Positions 8,235 through 17,683 are shown, counted from the first letter of the stretch. The stretch: DNA of 64,000 nt from an uncultured Saprospiraceae bacterium (GCA_938041445.1 CALISO010000029.1:1-64000); one strand, 5' to 3'. Notes: a model not told the origin generated them from the sequence alone. A program made the numbers and translations.

Positions 8235-8954
8235 ATGATGACAATCTGTATAGATGAAGGGAATACAAACGCCAAAGTTGCGCTGTTCGCAGGGGACAAT
8301 ATGGTGCAGTATGCCAGATTCAAAGGTGATTGGGCATCAGATTTTAAGGAGTTTGCGAAGTCTACACATATCGATCAGATTATCGTTACATCTTCAAGGG
8401 AAGACTACCCTACTCTAGAATCTACCTTATCAGACTATCCACATCGTATTATTAAGGATGTGACTGATATTCCATTAGGCATTGAGTACGACACACCTCA
8501 TACACTTGGCAAAGACCGTGTGTTATCAGTCTATGCAGCGTCTCATATATATCCTGGAGATCACGCAGTCGTATTTGATATAGGTACATGTATGACTTGG
8601 GATGTTCTAGATAATGGTCAAACCTTTATCGGAGGCAATATATCACCTGGACTAGAAATGCGACTAGAGGCAATGCATACCAATACAAGCAAATTGCCTA
8701 GAGTAACACCAAGTAATGAGAATCATTTCATCGGAAAAAGTACTGCAACAGCCTTGCAGAATGGGGCTTTCTACGGAATGCTATATGAAATTGAAGGATT
8801 TATCATTTCCTTAAGAAAAAAATACAACCAGTTACGCGTTATGCTTACTGGAGGTAGTGCTCAATATTTTGCACCGCATATGGGGCGATCTACATACGTA
8901 GATCCATTTTTAAACATTAAAGGATTACACTACTTATCAAAATACTATGCTTAG
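8235..8954 (+). CDS. coaX: Type III pantothenate kinase
   Basis: 239 aa. It phosphorylates pantothenate, the first step of coenzyme A synthesis, and belongs to the ASKHA acetate-kinase-like fold. Visible motifs are the N-terminal phosphate loop DEGNTNAKVALF, the second phosphate motif FDIGTCMTWD and the GGNISPGLEMRLEAM substrate region. The CoaX type, unlike CoaA, needs a monovalent cation and is not feedback-inhibited by CoA. Its last 8 bases overlap the next gene, a barrel protein, an arrangement I associate with Bacteroidota. Confidence 0.95.
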   Translation: MMTICIDEGNTNAKVALFAGDNMVQYARFKGDWASDFKEFAKSTHIDQIIVTSSREDYPTLESTLSDYPHRIIKDVTDIPLGIEYDTPHTLGKDRVLSVYAASHIYPGDHAVVFDIGTCMTWDVLDNGQTFIGGNISPGLEMRLEAMHTNTSKLPRVTPSNENHFIGKSTATALQNGAFYGMLYEIEGFIISLRKKYNQLRVMLTGGSAQYFAPHMGRSTYVDPFLNIKGLHYLSKYYA

Positions 8955-10278
8955 ATACATTATCGCTTTAGCAGGTTTACTTCTTCACTTGGGCATTTCA
9001 GCTCAAGCGACTGACAATTCTGTATTCTCAAGATTTGGAATAGGAGATTTAGTCGTACCAGGATACACAAGCTTTTCAGGTATGGGAGGATCAGCATCAG
9101 GATATTATACTGGATATACCCTGAATAATGTCAATCCTGCTTCATATAGTCGATTGACAACTGCTGTCTTTGATATCGGACTCGGTGCAAGAAATTTCGA
9201 GACTACTATAGATGATGCTACCGGACCAGCATTATGGAGTGGTCAGTTGAATAATATCGGTGTCGCATTTCCTCTGAGGAATACTCTCAATAAAACTCTC
9301 GATCCATTGATCAAGCCAACAGACTTTGGGATGGCGTTTGGAATCAACGCCTTATCTAGAGTCGGATATAACGTATCAAGTATCGATGAGATAGACGGTG
9401 TAGGATCTATAGAGAATAATTTTCAAGGATTCGGAGGCTTAAATAAGTTCTATTGGGGAAGTAGTATTGAGTACAAGAACTTCTCAGCTGGTGTTAATGC
9501 GAATTTTATCTTCGGTAGATTAAACTATGATCGTAATGTCATATTCACTGATATTTTGACAGCTTATAACAACCTATTCTCTACATCCTATTCTGCTAAA
9601 GGACTAGGTCTAGATGCTGGAATTCTCTATACATACGTCTTCAATGAAGACGAGCTGAAGCAAAATGTGGTAGGTAATAAGTTGACTATTGGACTACATG
9701 CATCGACATCATCAACTCTCAATACGAATGCTGATATTGAGAATATTACATTCCAATCAATAGGAACGGTTGCAACAACGGATACTTTATTTGTTCAACA
9801 AGATGTGTCTGGCGAAATAAATTTGCCAGGTAGTATTGGCACAGGTATCTCATACCAAAAAGGTCTTGATTGGGCAGTATCAGGTTCATTCAACTATACT
9901 CCATGGGGTAACTATACCAATGATCGTAATGAAGAATCTTTAAATGATGTTAAATCTATTCAAATCGGTGGATGGTTTACACCAAATGCCAAATCGTATA
10001 CATCTTACTTTAAAAGAATTAGGTACAAATTTGGTGGCTTTTACAGAACTGAACCGTCTCAATTAGGCAACACAGAAGTAGCTGGAGAAATTGACAATTT
10101 CGGATTGACGATGGGTTTACAATTACCTTTCGTCAGTTCTCGGAGATTGAGCAGAGGCGATTTGAGTGTGACTCTAGGAAGAAAGGGTAATGACCTTATC
10201 TCGGAAGATTATATAAACTTAAGATTTGGGTTTTCATTCAATGATGACCAATGGTTCTTGAAGAGAAAGTACAATTAG
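8947..10278 (+). CDS. Outer-membrane beta-barrel protein of the coaX-linked family
   Basis: 443 aa with a signal peptide (1-20, ending SAQA) and then alternating strands rich in aromatic and Gly residues, ending in a barrel-like C-terminus (LRFGFSFNDDQWFLKRKYN). The start SVFSRFGIGDL, followed by a GMGGSASG segment and NPASYS, is typical of a conserved Bacteroidota outer-membrane protein found next to coaX and related to FadL/PorV-like barrels. The exact role is not known. It overlaps coaX by 8 bases and is followed closely by a TPR gene, so the three probably form one unit. Confidence 0.75.
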   Translation: MLRYIIALAGLLLHLGISAQATDNSVFSRFGIGDLVVPGYTSFSGMGGSASGYYTGYTLNNVNPASYSRLTTAVFDIGLGARNFETTIDDATGPALWSGQLNNIGVAFPLRNTLNKTLDPLIKPTDFGMAFGINALSRVGYNVSSIDEIDGVGSIENNFQGFGGLNKFYWGSSIEYKNFSAGVNANFIFGRLNYDRNVIFTDILTAYNNLFSTSYSAKGLGLDAGILYTYVFNEDELKQNVVGNKLTIGLHASTSSTLNTNADIENITFQSIGTVATTDTLFVQQDVSGEINLPGSIGTGISYQKGLDWAVSGSFNYTPWGNYTNDRNEESLNDVKSIQIGGWFTPNAKSYTSYFKRIRYKFGGFYRTEPSQLGNTEVAGEIDNFGLTMGLQLPFVSSRRLSRGDLSVTLGRKGNDLISEDYINLRFGFSFNDDQWFLKRKYN

Positions 10279-10313
10279 AAAAATTAAATACCTGTATTAT
10301 AAAAACTGAAATT

Positions 10314-11708
10314 ATGATGATTAGAATTGGTACGATACTCTTGTCGATGTGCATTGCCTCGATAGCGAGTAGTCAGTGTGAGACATGGGAAGGACTTCCT
10401 AATCAAAGTGAAGCTGAAGAAGCTCACTCTGTATATCGACAAGCATTGAAAACTGAAGACTACGAGATTGCTGAAGAATACTGGCAAAAGGCTTACGACA
10501 TGGCACCAGGAGCAGATGGTAAGAGAGATTACCATATGATTGATGGGGCGAAGATTACAATGAACAAATTGAAGAATGAAGCAGATGCAACTAAAAAACA
10601 AGCATACGCTGATCAAATCATCGCATTCTACGAGCAAGCAATTAAATGCTATGAAGATGGTAACCTCTCAGTAAGCAATGGTGAAACGGTTGATAGCAGA
10701 GTGTCTTACCTCAAAGGACGACTTGGCTATGATATGTACTACTTTATGCAAACACCTTACTCTACTAACTATGAGTACCTAATGGATGCGATCAAAAGAG
10801 GTGGAAATAATGTAGAGTACATTGTGATGGATCCATTAGCTAAGATTACAGTCTACCAATACCAACAAGGTAAACTTGACAAGGCTACAGCTCTTGCAAA
10901 CTTTCAATTATTGGAGAGTATAGCAGATGCAAATACTGAAGGTGAGTACGCATCAGGATATGAACAAGCATGGGGAGCAGCGCAAGCACATTATGCACCT
11001 ATTGAGACAGAAATATTTGACTGTGAGTACTTCAAAGGTTCTTACAAAGAAATGTATAATGAGAAGCCAGATGACATGGATAATGTCAAGACGCTTATTG
11101 TTCTATTGAAGAAGAGAGGTTGTGCTGATAATGATCCATTCTTAACTGAGCTAGAAACGAAGTGGTCTAAGTATGCTTCTGCAACTAATGCTGCAAGACA
11201 GGCAGACTTCGAAGCAAGTAACCCAGCATTTATGGCTAAGAAGGAGTACGACAAAGGAAACTTCGAAGGTGCTATATCCAAATACAATGAAGCAATTGCT
11301 GCAGAGGCAGATCCTAGCAAGAAAGCAAGTATGCTCTTCTCTAAAGCATCTATCCAATTCAGAAAGTTGAAGAAGTACAGTGACGCTAGAACAACGGCGA
11401 GAGAAGCTGCTAAAGCTAAGTCCAACTATGGAAGGCCTTACATGCTTATTGGTGATATGTATGCAACTACTGCTCGTAATTGTGGAGATTCATGGAATCA
11501 AAGACTAGCAGTAATCGCAGCTATCGAAAAGTATAGTTATGCAGCAAGTATTGATCCATCAGTAGCTGATGAAGCAAATGAAAAAATCTCAAAGTATCGA
11601 TCTTCTTTACCTGAAAAGCAAGAAGGATTTATGAGAGGTGTAAAGGCTGGTCAGAAAGCAACAGTTGGATGTTGGATCGGTGAAACTGTGACTGTTAAGT
11701 TCAATTAG
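10314..11708 (+). CDS. Exported TPR-repeat protein
   Basis: 464 aa from the ATG at 10314. The longer frame from 10251 is rejected because the signal peptide (MMIRIGTILLSMCIASIASSQ) begins here. The mature part is helical. It has recognisable TPR pairs near the N-terminus (YRQALKTEDYEIAEEYWQKAY) and around residues 310-400 (KEYDKGNFEGAISKYNEAI, LFSKASIQFRKLKKYSDA). It probably acts as a periplasmic scaffold. It starts 35 bases after the coaX-linked barrel gene and is closed by the terminator at 11749, which suggests the coaX/barrel/TPR genes act together in the envelope; the partner is unknown. Confidence 0.8.
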   Translation: MMIRIGTILLSMCIASIASSQCETWEGLPNQSEAEEAHSVYRQALKTEDYEIAEEYWQKAYDMAPGADGKRDYHMIDGAKITMNKLKNEADATKKQAYADQIIAFYEQAIKCYEDGNLSVSNGETVDSRVSYLKGRLGYDMYYFMQTPYSTNYEYLMDAIKRGGNNVEYIVMDPLAKITVYQYQQGKLDKATALANFQLLESIADANTEGEYASGYEQAWGAAQAHYAPIETEIFDCEYFKGSYKEMYNEKPDDMDNVKTLIVLLKKRGCADNDPFLTELETKWSKYASATNAARQADFEASNPAFMAKKEYDKGNFEGAISKYNEAIAAEADPSKKASMLFSKASIQFRKLKKYSDARTTAREAAKAKSNYGRPYMLIGDMYATTARNCGDSWNQRLAVIAAIEKYSYAASIDPSVADEANEKISKYRSSLPEKQEGFMRGVKAGQKATVGCWIGETVTVKFN

Positions 11709-11748
11709 TCGTAGCGGGCCTAGAAGCTTCGTCTTGAACAAAATAAAT

Positions 11749-11788
11749 AAAGAGGCTACTTCGAATAGAAGTAGCCTCTTTGTATTTT
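11749..11788 (+). terminator. Intrinsic terminator after the coaX/barrel/TPR unit
   Basis: A perfect 14-bp stem AAAGAGGCTACTTC / GAAGTAGCCTCTTT with a 5-base loop is followed by a T-rich tail. Confidence 0.88.
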
Positions 11789-11850
11789 CAATCTTTCAAG
11801 AATAATATTCTATTTACATTGTAATGATGTAAAATCTTATTAGCACCGCA

Positions 11851-12558
11851 ATGACATTCCTCTCTATACTTCCAGCTGAACTAAAAAATCCAACAATCTA
11901 TGTTGGGGATATCAGAGTAGACGAACCAATCACAACCATCACTGATTTGATCATCGCCGGTATGTGTATATACTTTTATACAAAGTTGCGATCGATATCC
12001 AAAGAAGGCAACTTCTATCAACTAAGCAATTTGTTTTTCTTACTGACTGGTATTGCAACTTTCCTAGGTGGCATAATGGGACATGCCTTTAACTACACTT
12101 TAGGTATCGAATGGAAGATTCCATTTTGGATTATCAGTATGCTAGGTATTGCATGCTTCGAACGAAGTGCTATTCTCTACATTGAGCCAATTGTATCAAG
12201 TCGACTACTCAAATTCCTAAAATGGATAAACTGGATCGAACTCTTTATTTTCATCGTATTGGCAATTTACTATCTAGACTTTATGTTTGTGGTTGCTCAT
12301 ACACTCTACGGGATGCTATTTGTAGTTACTGCTTTCCACACTTACTCATATATCAAACGACAAAATCACGGTAGCTTACTTTATTTATATGCAGCAGGTG
12401 TTTTATTCATATGTCTATTTTGCTTCTTATTCAGACTTGGATTAGGCATCTGGTTTAATCACTTAGATGTGAGCCATTTATTTATGGCAATCGCTGCATA
12501 TCTCTATTATCAAGGTAGTATACGACTCTATAATGAGTACCAAATATCCAAACCTTAG
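11851..12558 (+). CDS. Seven-helix membrane protein, ceramidase/CREST-like
   Basis: A 235-aa polytopic inner-membrane protein with about seven hydrophobic helices. The N-terminus has a conserved-looking DEPITTITDLIIAG. Later helices carry GHAFNY and DVSHLFMAIAAYL, whose His and Asp placement recalls the CREST superfamily of membrane hydrolases (alkaline ceramidase, PAQR and the DUF6962-type group). I place it there by pattern only. It has no signal peptide and stands alone between a terminator and the DUF6495-like gene. Substrate and activity are unknown. Confidence 0.6.
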   Translation: MTFLSILPAELKNPTIYVGDIRVDEPITTITDLIIAGMCIYFYTKLRSISKEGNFYQLSNLFFLLTGIATFLGGIMGHAFNYTLGIEWKIPFWIISMLGIACFERSAILYIEPIVSSRLLKFLKWINWIELFIFIVLAIYYLDFMFVVAHTLYGMLFVVTAFHTYSYIKRQNHGSLLYLYAAGVLFICLFCFLFRLGLGIWFNHLDVSHLFMAIAAYLYYQGSIRLYNEYQISKP

Positions 12559-12615
12559 GTCGTACTGAGAATTCATTGTTTAATATGCTTTACTTTGTAT
12601 CATTGATATAATCAA

Positions 12616-13071
12616 ATGCCTAAATACAGACACTTAACTCAAGAAGAACTTAAAGCTCTAGAAGAAGACTTTATCAAGTACCTTATAATTAATGGTATTG
12701 ATGCTGATGAATGGAGCAAAGTCCAAGCTAAAGAGCCAGCAAATGCAGCAAAGATTACTGAACTGTTCAGTGATGTTGTCTTTGAAAAAATCCTTCGTAA
12801 TGTAACATACCTAAGGCATCAAACTGCTGATAGTCTCCACTGCTTTCATTACCAAGAGTCACAAGCTGCAATGATCGGTATCAAGAGTCATACTGGCAAC
12901 CTAATATTTGATCAAAATATTCCTACACTACTTAAGCAAGGAAAATATGAACTCATCACTGGACAAAAAACCTATCAGCTTGAACGGAGTATAGAAGTGT
13001 TTGAAATGACAGTGAAAGGTGCAGAGATCAGTGATGGATCTTGGTATAAAGAACTTGCTAAGATGTTGTAA
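12616..13071 (+). CDS. DUF6495-like conserved Bacteroidota protein
   Basis: A 151-aa cytoplasmic protein starting MPKYRHLTQEELKALEEDF, with the pattern EFVKFLVVNGI-like (here DFIKYLIINGID) and later LHCFHYQESQAAMIGI and GNLIFD. This matches a small family conserved in Bacteroidota and of unknown function. It shows no membrane segment or known catalytic motif. The next gene, on the same strand, starts 19 bases later, so they may be co-transcribed. Confidence 0.75.
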   Translation: MPKYRHLTQEELKALEEDFIKYLIINGIDADEWSKVQAKEPANAAKITELFSDVVFEKILRNVTYLRHQTADSLHCFHYQESQAAMIGIKSHTGNLIFDQNIPTLLKQGKYELITGQKTYQLERSIEVFEMTVKGAEISDGSWYKELAKML

Positions 13072-13090
13072 TCAATAAACCACTATCAAT

Positions 13091-13345
13091 ATGAAACCTC
13101 CATTATGTGCCTTCTGTAGAAAAAATTTCAGAACTCATTCTGAATTAGAATTCAAACTAGTAAGATTTAAGAAGTCGGATGTGCAAGTGGTTAAAGAAGC
13201 GAAACTCAAAGACGAAAATTTTGTAGGACACCCTGCAAATGCTGAATGGTTTTGCAATGAACATATTGAGCATGCAAAAACACATTCCAACTTGACATTA
13301 CAAGCTTACTGGCTAGTAGTCAGTAAGGAAAATGATTCAGAATAG
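13091..13345 (+). CDS. Small Cys/His protein, possible zinc-binding
   Basis: 84 aa. The N-terminal CAFC and the later FCNEHIEHAKTH supply three Cys and several His residues in a spacing that could bind one metal ion, and the protein is otherwise charged and soluble. I do not recognise the family. It starts 19 bases after the DUF6495-like gene and ends 45 bases before the convergent di-heme peroxidase gene. Confidence 0.6.
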   Translation: MKPPLCAFCRKNFRTHSELEFKLVRFKKSDVQVVKEAKLKDENFVGHPANAEWFCNEHIEHAKTHSNLTLQAYWLVVSKENDSE

Positions 13346-13390
13346 AATCCATTCCTCATCCCAAACTTTCAATAAATATTTAGTATTCCT

Positions 13391-14497
13391 CTACTCAGAG
13401 AAAGGGTCAGACCATTTGACATCCGAAACTAATCTATCATCATGCAATGTCAACATAAATGCCTTCAAAGCCTCTCGTTCACCTAGAGTCATATCAAGAT
13501 TAGCATTCTTAAGTCTGAAGTCTAAATTCTCATGCTGCTGCACTCCGAATTGATAATGATCGAGTACTTCATCCAAAGTATTGAACCTACCATCGTGCAT
13601 ATAAGGTGCTGTAAGCGCAATGTTACGTAGAGATGGCACTTTGAATACTCCATTTCCTCTTCCTTGATCCGCATAGTGCATATCTAAGCCGATGTTAGCA
13701 GCATCTTCGCCTGTACCACCATAAAATCCACCTCCTTCGAAATCAATGATATTGGTACCATCAAAAAAGAATGTAGAATTACCAAGTACTGAATGACAAT
13801 CATTACATCCGACCCTTTTAAAGATAGCAAGGCCAGTTCGTTCTATCGCAGTAAAGTTTTCGAAATCAGTTGTACTACCGATATCAAATCTTGAACTACC
13901 ACTATCCATAGATCTAATAAACTGTGCAAGCGCTTTACCAATGTTATCTGTTGTGACTTCTGCAGTACCAAATGCTTGCTCAAAAAGCGGTGGATAGTAG
14001 TCTTTATTCTGGAGTTTTTCAGATAGATATTCTATGTCTTCTATTCCCATTTCAATATGATTCTGGATAGGCATAATCACCTGCTCTTCTAGTGAATGCT
14101 GAGACATATCCCAAAAAAACTGATTGGAAAACCTCAAGTTTACTAAGCCAGGAGTATTTCTATGTGTAATACGATTAGCATATCCTTCACTGAATTGCTT
14201 ACCATCAGCAAATGAAAATTCTTGAGAATGACAAGTCCCACAAGAAATACGGTTATTGATAGATAGCGCAGGATCATAGAACAATACCCTACCCAATTGT
14301 GCTCCTTCATTGGTCATAATATTGTCGGAGGGTGTATTATCAAATGCAAAACCTGAATCTATATCACTAGTGGTATAATCAAACAGCTGATCTGGGAGAA
14401 CTGGAACCGGTAAAGCAGCAGAGGACTGTGACAACTCTTTGTCACAACTAACAAGTACTAATGCTAACAAAGCTGAAAAGAAGAGTAGATTTTTCAT
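13391..14497 (-). CDS. Di-heme cytochrome c peroxidase (MauG/CcpA family), lipoprotein
   Basis: 368 aa from the ATG at 14497, chosen because the lipoprotein signal MKNLLFFSALLALVLVSC begins there. Two c-type heme sites are visible, CGTCH (about residue 86) and CNDCH (about residue 231), with the usual spacing of the family; KVPSLRNIALTAPYMHDGR is the typical second-domain segment. Such enzymes reduce hydrogen peroxide, or oxidise protein residues in the MauG branch, in the periplasm. The outer-membrane barrel gene upstream is separated by 26 bases from this start, so the two form a unit. The natural electron donor is not evident. Confidence 0.92.
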   Translation of the reverse strand: MKNLLFFSALLALVLVSCDKELSQSSAALPVPVLPDQLFDYTTSDIDSGFAFDNTPSDNIMTNEGAQLGRVLFYDPALSINNRISCGTCHSQEFSFADGKQFSEGYANRITHRNTPGLVNLRFSNQFFWDMSQHSLEEQVIMPIQNHIEMGIEDIEYLSEKLQNKDYYPPLFEQAFGTAEVTTDNIGKALAQFIRSMDSGSSRFDIGSTTDFENFTAIERTGLAIFKRVGCNDCHSVLGNSTFFFDGTNIIDFEGGGFYGGTGEDAANIGLDMHYADQGRGNGVFKVPSLRNIALTAPYMHDGRFNTLDEVLDHYQFGVQQHENLDFRLKNANLDMTLGEREALKAFMLTLHDDRLVSDVKWSDPFSE

Positions 14498-14523
14498 AGT
14501 TCTAATTGTTTTATCTGACAATG

Positions 14524-15273
14524 TTAAAAGGCAAATTTTGCAAAGATTGATGCTGGCAAATCAACTGTCACTCTGTTTGCATTCGAGTTTTGATTATTGA
14601 ATATCATACCATCTACTTCATCAAAACTCTCATTTGTTGACCATATTGCTCTTAATGAAGATTCAAACCAGAGTCCAAATCGATCGGTAATCCAGAATGT
14701 AGCCCCAATAGGCACACCAATACCCCAACCCTGTCTATCAGATACTGATTTATCTCCGAATCCAAACTCAAATTTGGATTTACTTATATCGTAAGTGATA
14801 TCAGTACCTATATGCATCTCTACCCATTTAGCAATTGGATATCTCCATTCCACCCCTAGCCTAGCATTAATATCAGTAAAAGAATTTGTAAAGCCCTGTT
14901 CATCATCACTCTTGAAATCAACTGTATTGATATTTAACCCGGATCGAAGCATAGTCCGTTGATTCAGTTTGATACCAAATGTTGCTAGATATTCGCCATT
15001 AGAATTAAATATACTTGTTGGGGACACAATTCTTTGGAATATTGGTGATACATTGATTCCAATCTCAAATCGAGTATCTAGCCTTTTACGGATGATTGTA
15101 TCTTCAGAAAGTGATAGTTGATCTATGGAATCTTTGCTGGTAATATCATCCCCATAGTAATCAGACAATGCATTTTCTACCTTTTCCTTGTTAGAATTGA
15201 TCTCCTGAGCCCTCAACATATGAGAAGTTGAGACTAGTATCAATATGTATATAACGACCTTGAAGAGCTTCAT
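14524..15273 (-). CDS. Outer-membrane beta-barrel protein
   Basis: 249 aa with a signal peptide (1-22, ending LRAQ), an acidic linker (about 25-60) and then amphipathic strands with GINV, YPIAKW, GIGVPIGATFWITDRFGLWFE and a C-terminal aromatic FAKFAF, all typical of a small 8- to 10-strand barrel. It is the first gene of a two-gene unit with the di-heme peroxidase. It may therefore be a surface partner, but the function is unknown. Confidence 0.7.
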   Translation of the reverse strand: MKLFKVVIYILILVSTSHMLRAQEINSNKEKVENALSDYYGDDITSKDSIDQLSLSEDTIIRKRLDTRFEIGINVSPIFQRIVSPTSIFNSNGEYLATFGIKLNQRTMLRSGLNINTVDFKSDDEQGFTNSFTDINARLGVEWRYPIAKWVEMHIGTDITYDISKSKFEFGFGDKSVSDRQGWGIGVPIGATFWITDRFGLWFESSLRAIWSTNESFDEVDGMIFNNQNSNANRVTVDLPASIFAKFAF

Positions 15274-15368
15274 AAAATTGCTTGTATCCTAAAAATAACA
15301 AATTCTAATAACAATAAAGACGTATTCCATAGTAAAAAAGGTTGGGTAAAAAAGCAAACTAACAGTAA

Positions 15369-15524
15369 TTACTCTGCAGACGCTTGTCAATATCCAATGT
15401 AGCTCTAGAGGTATTTAATAAGAATCTATTCCATGAACTACCTATCACAGAAAATGGTGTACTAGTTGGTATTGTAACGACATTTGATATTATCAAACAA
15501 CTCTCTATAGATGAAGAATCGTAG
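15369..15524 (+). pseudogene. CBS-domain fragment
   Basis: The plus-strand frame 15369-15524 encodes about 50 residues that read as the second half of a CBS domain: VALEVFNKNLFHELPI, then ENGVLVGIVTTFDIIKQL, ending TAG. The frame is closed upstream by TAA at 15366 and has no ATG, so the first half of the domain and any partner domain are missing. CBS pairs bind adenosyl nucleotides and are often stand-alone proteins in Bacteroidota. I call it the remnant of such a gene, ended by deletion. Confidence 0.7.
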
Positions 15525-15592
15525 CTAAGTACTGATTTTCATACAGTTCAGTCCTAAGTTTGATTCAATCAATGTCAAAGTTGACTAATTGT

Positions 15593-15635
15593 AAAAAAAA
15601 ACTACTGAAACCTATAAGTGATAGGCTTCAGTAGT
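15593..15635 (-). terminator. Intrinsic terminator for the TMTC-like gene unit
   Basis: A 15-bp stem (15601-15615 with 15621-15635, one wobble, loop of 5) is followed, on the minus strand, by a run of at least eight T (15593-15600). It ends the transcript that carries the GT-C/TPR gene and the 53-aa gene. Confidence 0.88.
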
Positions 15636-15666
15636 TGTGTTGAAAAAAAAGAAGCAGTATTCGTTT

Positions 15667-15828
15667 CTAATTATTAGATTGAGAATTGTATCCTTCGGTA
15701 ATCCATTTTTTATAAATATCTTCATCTATCACAACTGGAACTTCTAGATTTGGAAATTTTATGTGATATTTCCCATTGATATATGACAATACTTGTAGTT
15801 GAATATTTCCATTCTTTAATTGTTTCAT
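15667..15828 (-). CDS. Small 53-aa protein downstream of the TMTC-like gene
   Basis: ATG at 15828, TAG at 15667. The product is 53 aa, starts MKQLKNGNIQLQVLSYINGK and contains FPNLEVPVVIDEDIYKKW. It has no membrane segment. It lies 19 bases after the stop of the GT-C/TPR gene and before the terminator, with a GGAG close ahead of the ATG, so expression is plausible. The family is not recognised. Confidence 0.55.
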   Translation of the reverse strand: MKQLKNGNIQLQVLSYINGKYHIKFPNLEVPVVIDEDIYKKWITEGYNSQSNN

Positions 15829-15847
15829 AACTCCATAATTTTTTAGA

Positions 15848-17683
15848 TTATAAATTAGCTGATTCTATAGCTTGCATTCGTTCGTTTGCAAGATTATATT
15901 CAGGGTTACGTTCGAGGACATAAGAATAGTCGTCTATAGCTTTATCAGTCCTGCCTATATATTCATAAGTAAGTGCACGATCGAGATAGTTGTCAATATC
16001 ATCAGGAAAGTAGGTGATAGCTTGTTCTAGATCTCGAAGTGCTTGATCGAATTGTGCAATCATTCCATAAGCCCTACCTCTAGGAGCATAGATTAATCTA
16101 GAGATATATGTATTCTCAGATTCTTCACAATAATTAAAATCTTGAATTGCTTTAACTGGATCAATCTCAAGTAACTGAACACCTCTATGATAACGAGCTA
16201 TCACGTTGAACTCATCAAGTCGGATAGCTTCGTTATAAAATGCAATAGCCTCATTGACATTACCTAATTCAGCATGACAGTTAGCCAATAATTCAAAAGA
16301 AGAGCTTTTAACTGCTCCTAAGTTATTAATCGCATACTCGATATGATAGAGAGCACTATCCAATTCTCCAGCCGTCCACAGACCACTGGCATAATATTCT
16401 CTTATCAAAGGATTCTCTGGATACTGTTCTACAGCTTGACCGAATAGCGTCGTATGGTCTTGCCAAACATCTGATTGAACACTGGTCTGGGCAAAGCACA
16501 TCATAGTCAACAATGGCACTACAGAGGCTGGTATCCATTCTTGCTTAAGTTCATATAATTTATGTAGGCCAACACCGAGCAAATATGCAAGTCCAATATA
16601 TGGCAAATAGGTATACCGCTCTGCAACAACAACACTACCTACTGGAATCAATTGTATGACAAGCAGCAATGTCGCTAAGTAGAATCCAAAACTAAATACA
16701 AATTCTCGCCATCCTTTAACAATTCCGATCAAGAGCATTAACATAAGTCCAAGACCTATACCACTTGTCACCAATGGCGATATAGACTCCACTGATTCAT
16801 AAGGGTGAAATACAGAAAACTCACTAGGATAAATGAAGTTTTTTAGATAATAGGTATTTGCATAAGCGGCATTGGCTACTCTATCTAATAGACCTAAATT
16901 AGAATTCATTGCATTCGCGGATTCAGAAGGAGTCAGCAGACCATAAAAGTCTCCTCCACCTTGTACATTCATTGCTATCAGACCAGTAATCAATGCAATG
17001 ATGATATATGGCGCTTTCTCTATATATAATTTCATTGTGCTAAAGTCTCGATAACGTAGATAATCAATCAAGAATAGACACGGTACTAGTGAGACTGCCA
17101 TCGCCTTAGAGAGGCAGGCAAGGATAAAAAGACCAAGGCTGCTAGCTATCCAAGTGATTCGATTATTGCCAATATACTTTAGGTAGGTAATCAATGATGA
17201 TAACAAGAAAAATGCATATAAGACATCCTTTCTCTCAGATACCCAAACAACGGATTCTACGTGCATCGGGTGGAGTCCAAAAATAATCGCAGTACCAAAG
17301 GCGACTATCCATTTACGATCGGTGAGGCCCATCATTAAGAAAAAAACCAATGCCGTATTCATAAGGTGTATGAGTATGTTGGTAGCAATGAATGGTTGGG
17401 CGGAATCGACACCAGACATTGCAGCATTAACCCACAAACTGATCATCGTCAGAGGATGATAATTTAAAGACACAACTTGGGTGAGCAATGTCTTTAAGGA
17501 TTCAGTTGTAGGATTTTGTATAAATGGATTATTTGTAATGTAGAACTGGTCATCCCAGCTTACAAATTGATTGTCTAGGGCTGGAATAAAGGCAGCATAA
17601 GTAATCACGAGGATAAGAGCTAACCCTCCAATCAATCCAAGTGCTCTACTTGTTTTAGTTGTTGAGATTTGTACTTTTCGCAT
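15848..17683 (-). CDS. TMTC-like GT-C membrane glycosyltransferase with TPR tail
   Basis: 611 aa. About ten transmembrane helices (residues 15-400) precede a cytosolic or periplasmic tail of TPR repeats (about 430-605, e.g. ALYHIEYAINNLG, NEAIAFYNEAIRLD, ALRDLEQAITYFPDD). The first loop has WDD at residues 43-45, the acidic motif expected of GT-C transferases, and the second has the hallmark HPMHVESVVWVSERKDVL. Animal TMTC proteins are protein O-mannosyltransferases with the same helix-plus-TPR layout; the bacterial members are common in Bacteroidota, and their acceptor is unproven. It precedes a 53-aa gene and a terminator. Confidence 0.85.
   Translation of the reverse strand: MRKVQISTTKTSRALGLIGGLALILVITYAAFIPALDNQFVSWDDQFYITNNPFIQNPTTESLKTLLTQVVSLNYHPLTMISLWVNAAMSGVDSAQPFIATNILIHLMNTALVFFLMMGLTDRKWIVAFGTAIIFGLHPMHVESVVWVSERKDVLYAFFLLSSLITYLKYIGNNRITWIASSLGLFILACLSKAMAVSLVPCLFLIDYLRYRDFSTMKLYIEKAPYIIIALITGLIAMNVQGGGDFYGLLTPSESANAMNSNLGLLDRVANAAYANTYYLKNFIYPSEFSVFHPYESVESISPLVTSGIGLGLMLMLLIGIVKGWREFVFSFGFYLATLLLVIQLIPVGSVVVAERYTYLPYIGLAYLLGVGLHKLYELKQEWIPASVVPLLTMMCFAQTSVQSDVWQDHTTLFGQAVEQYPENPLIREYYASGLWTAGELDSALYHIEYAINNLGAVKSSSFELLANCHAELGNVNEAIAFYNEAIRLDEFNVIARYHRGVQLLEIDPVKAIQDFNYCEESENTYISRLIYAPRGRAYGMIAQFDQALRDLEQAITYFPDDIDNYLDRALTYEYIGRTDKAIDDYSYVLERNPEYNLANERMQAIESANL

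Noticed and set aside
10251-10313. N-terminal extension of the TPR gene from 10251
   Set aside because: It overlaps the upstream barrel gene, and a canonical signal peptide begins at 10314.
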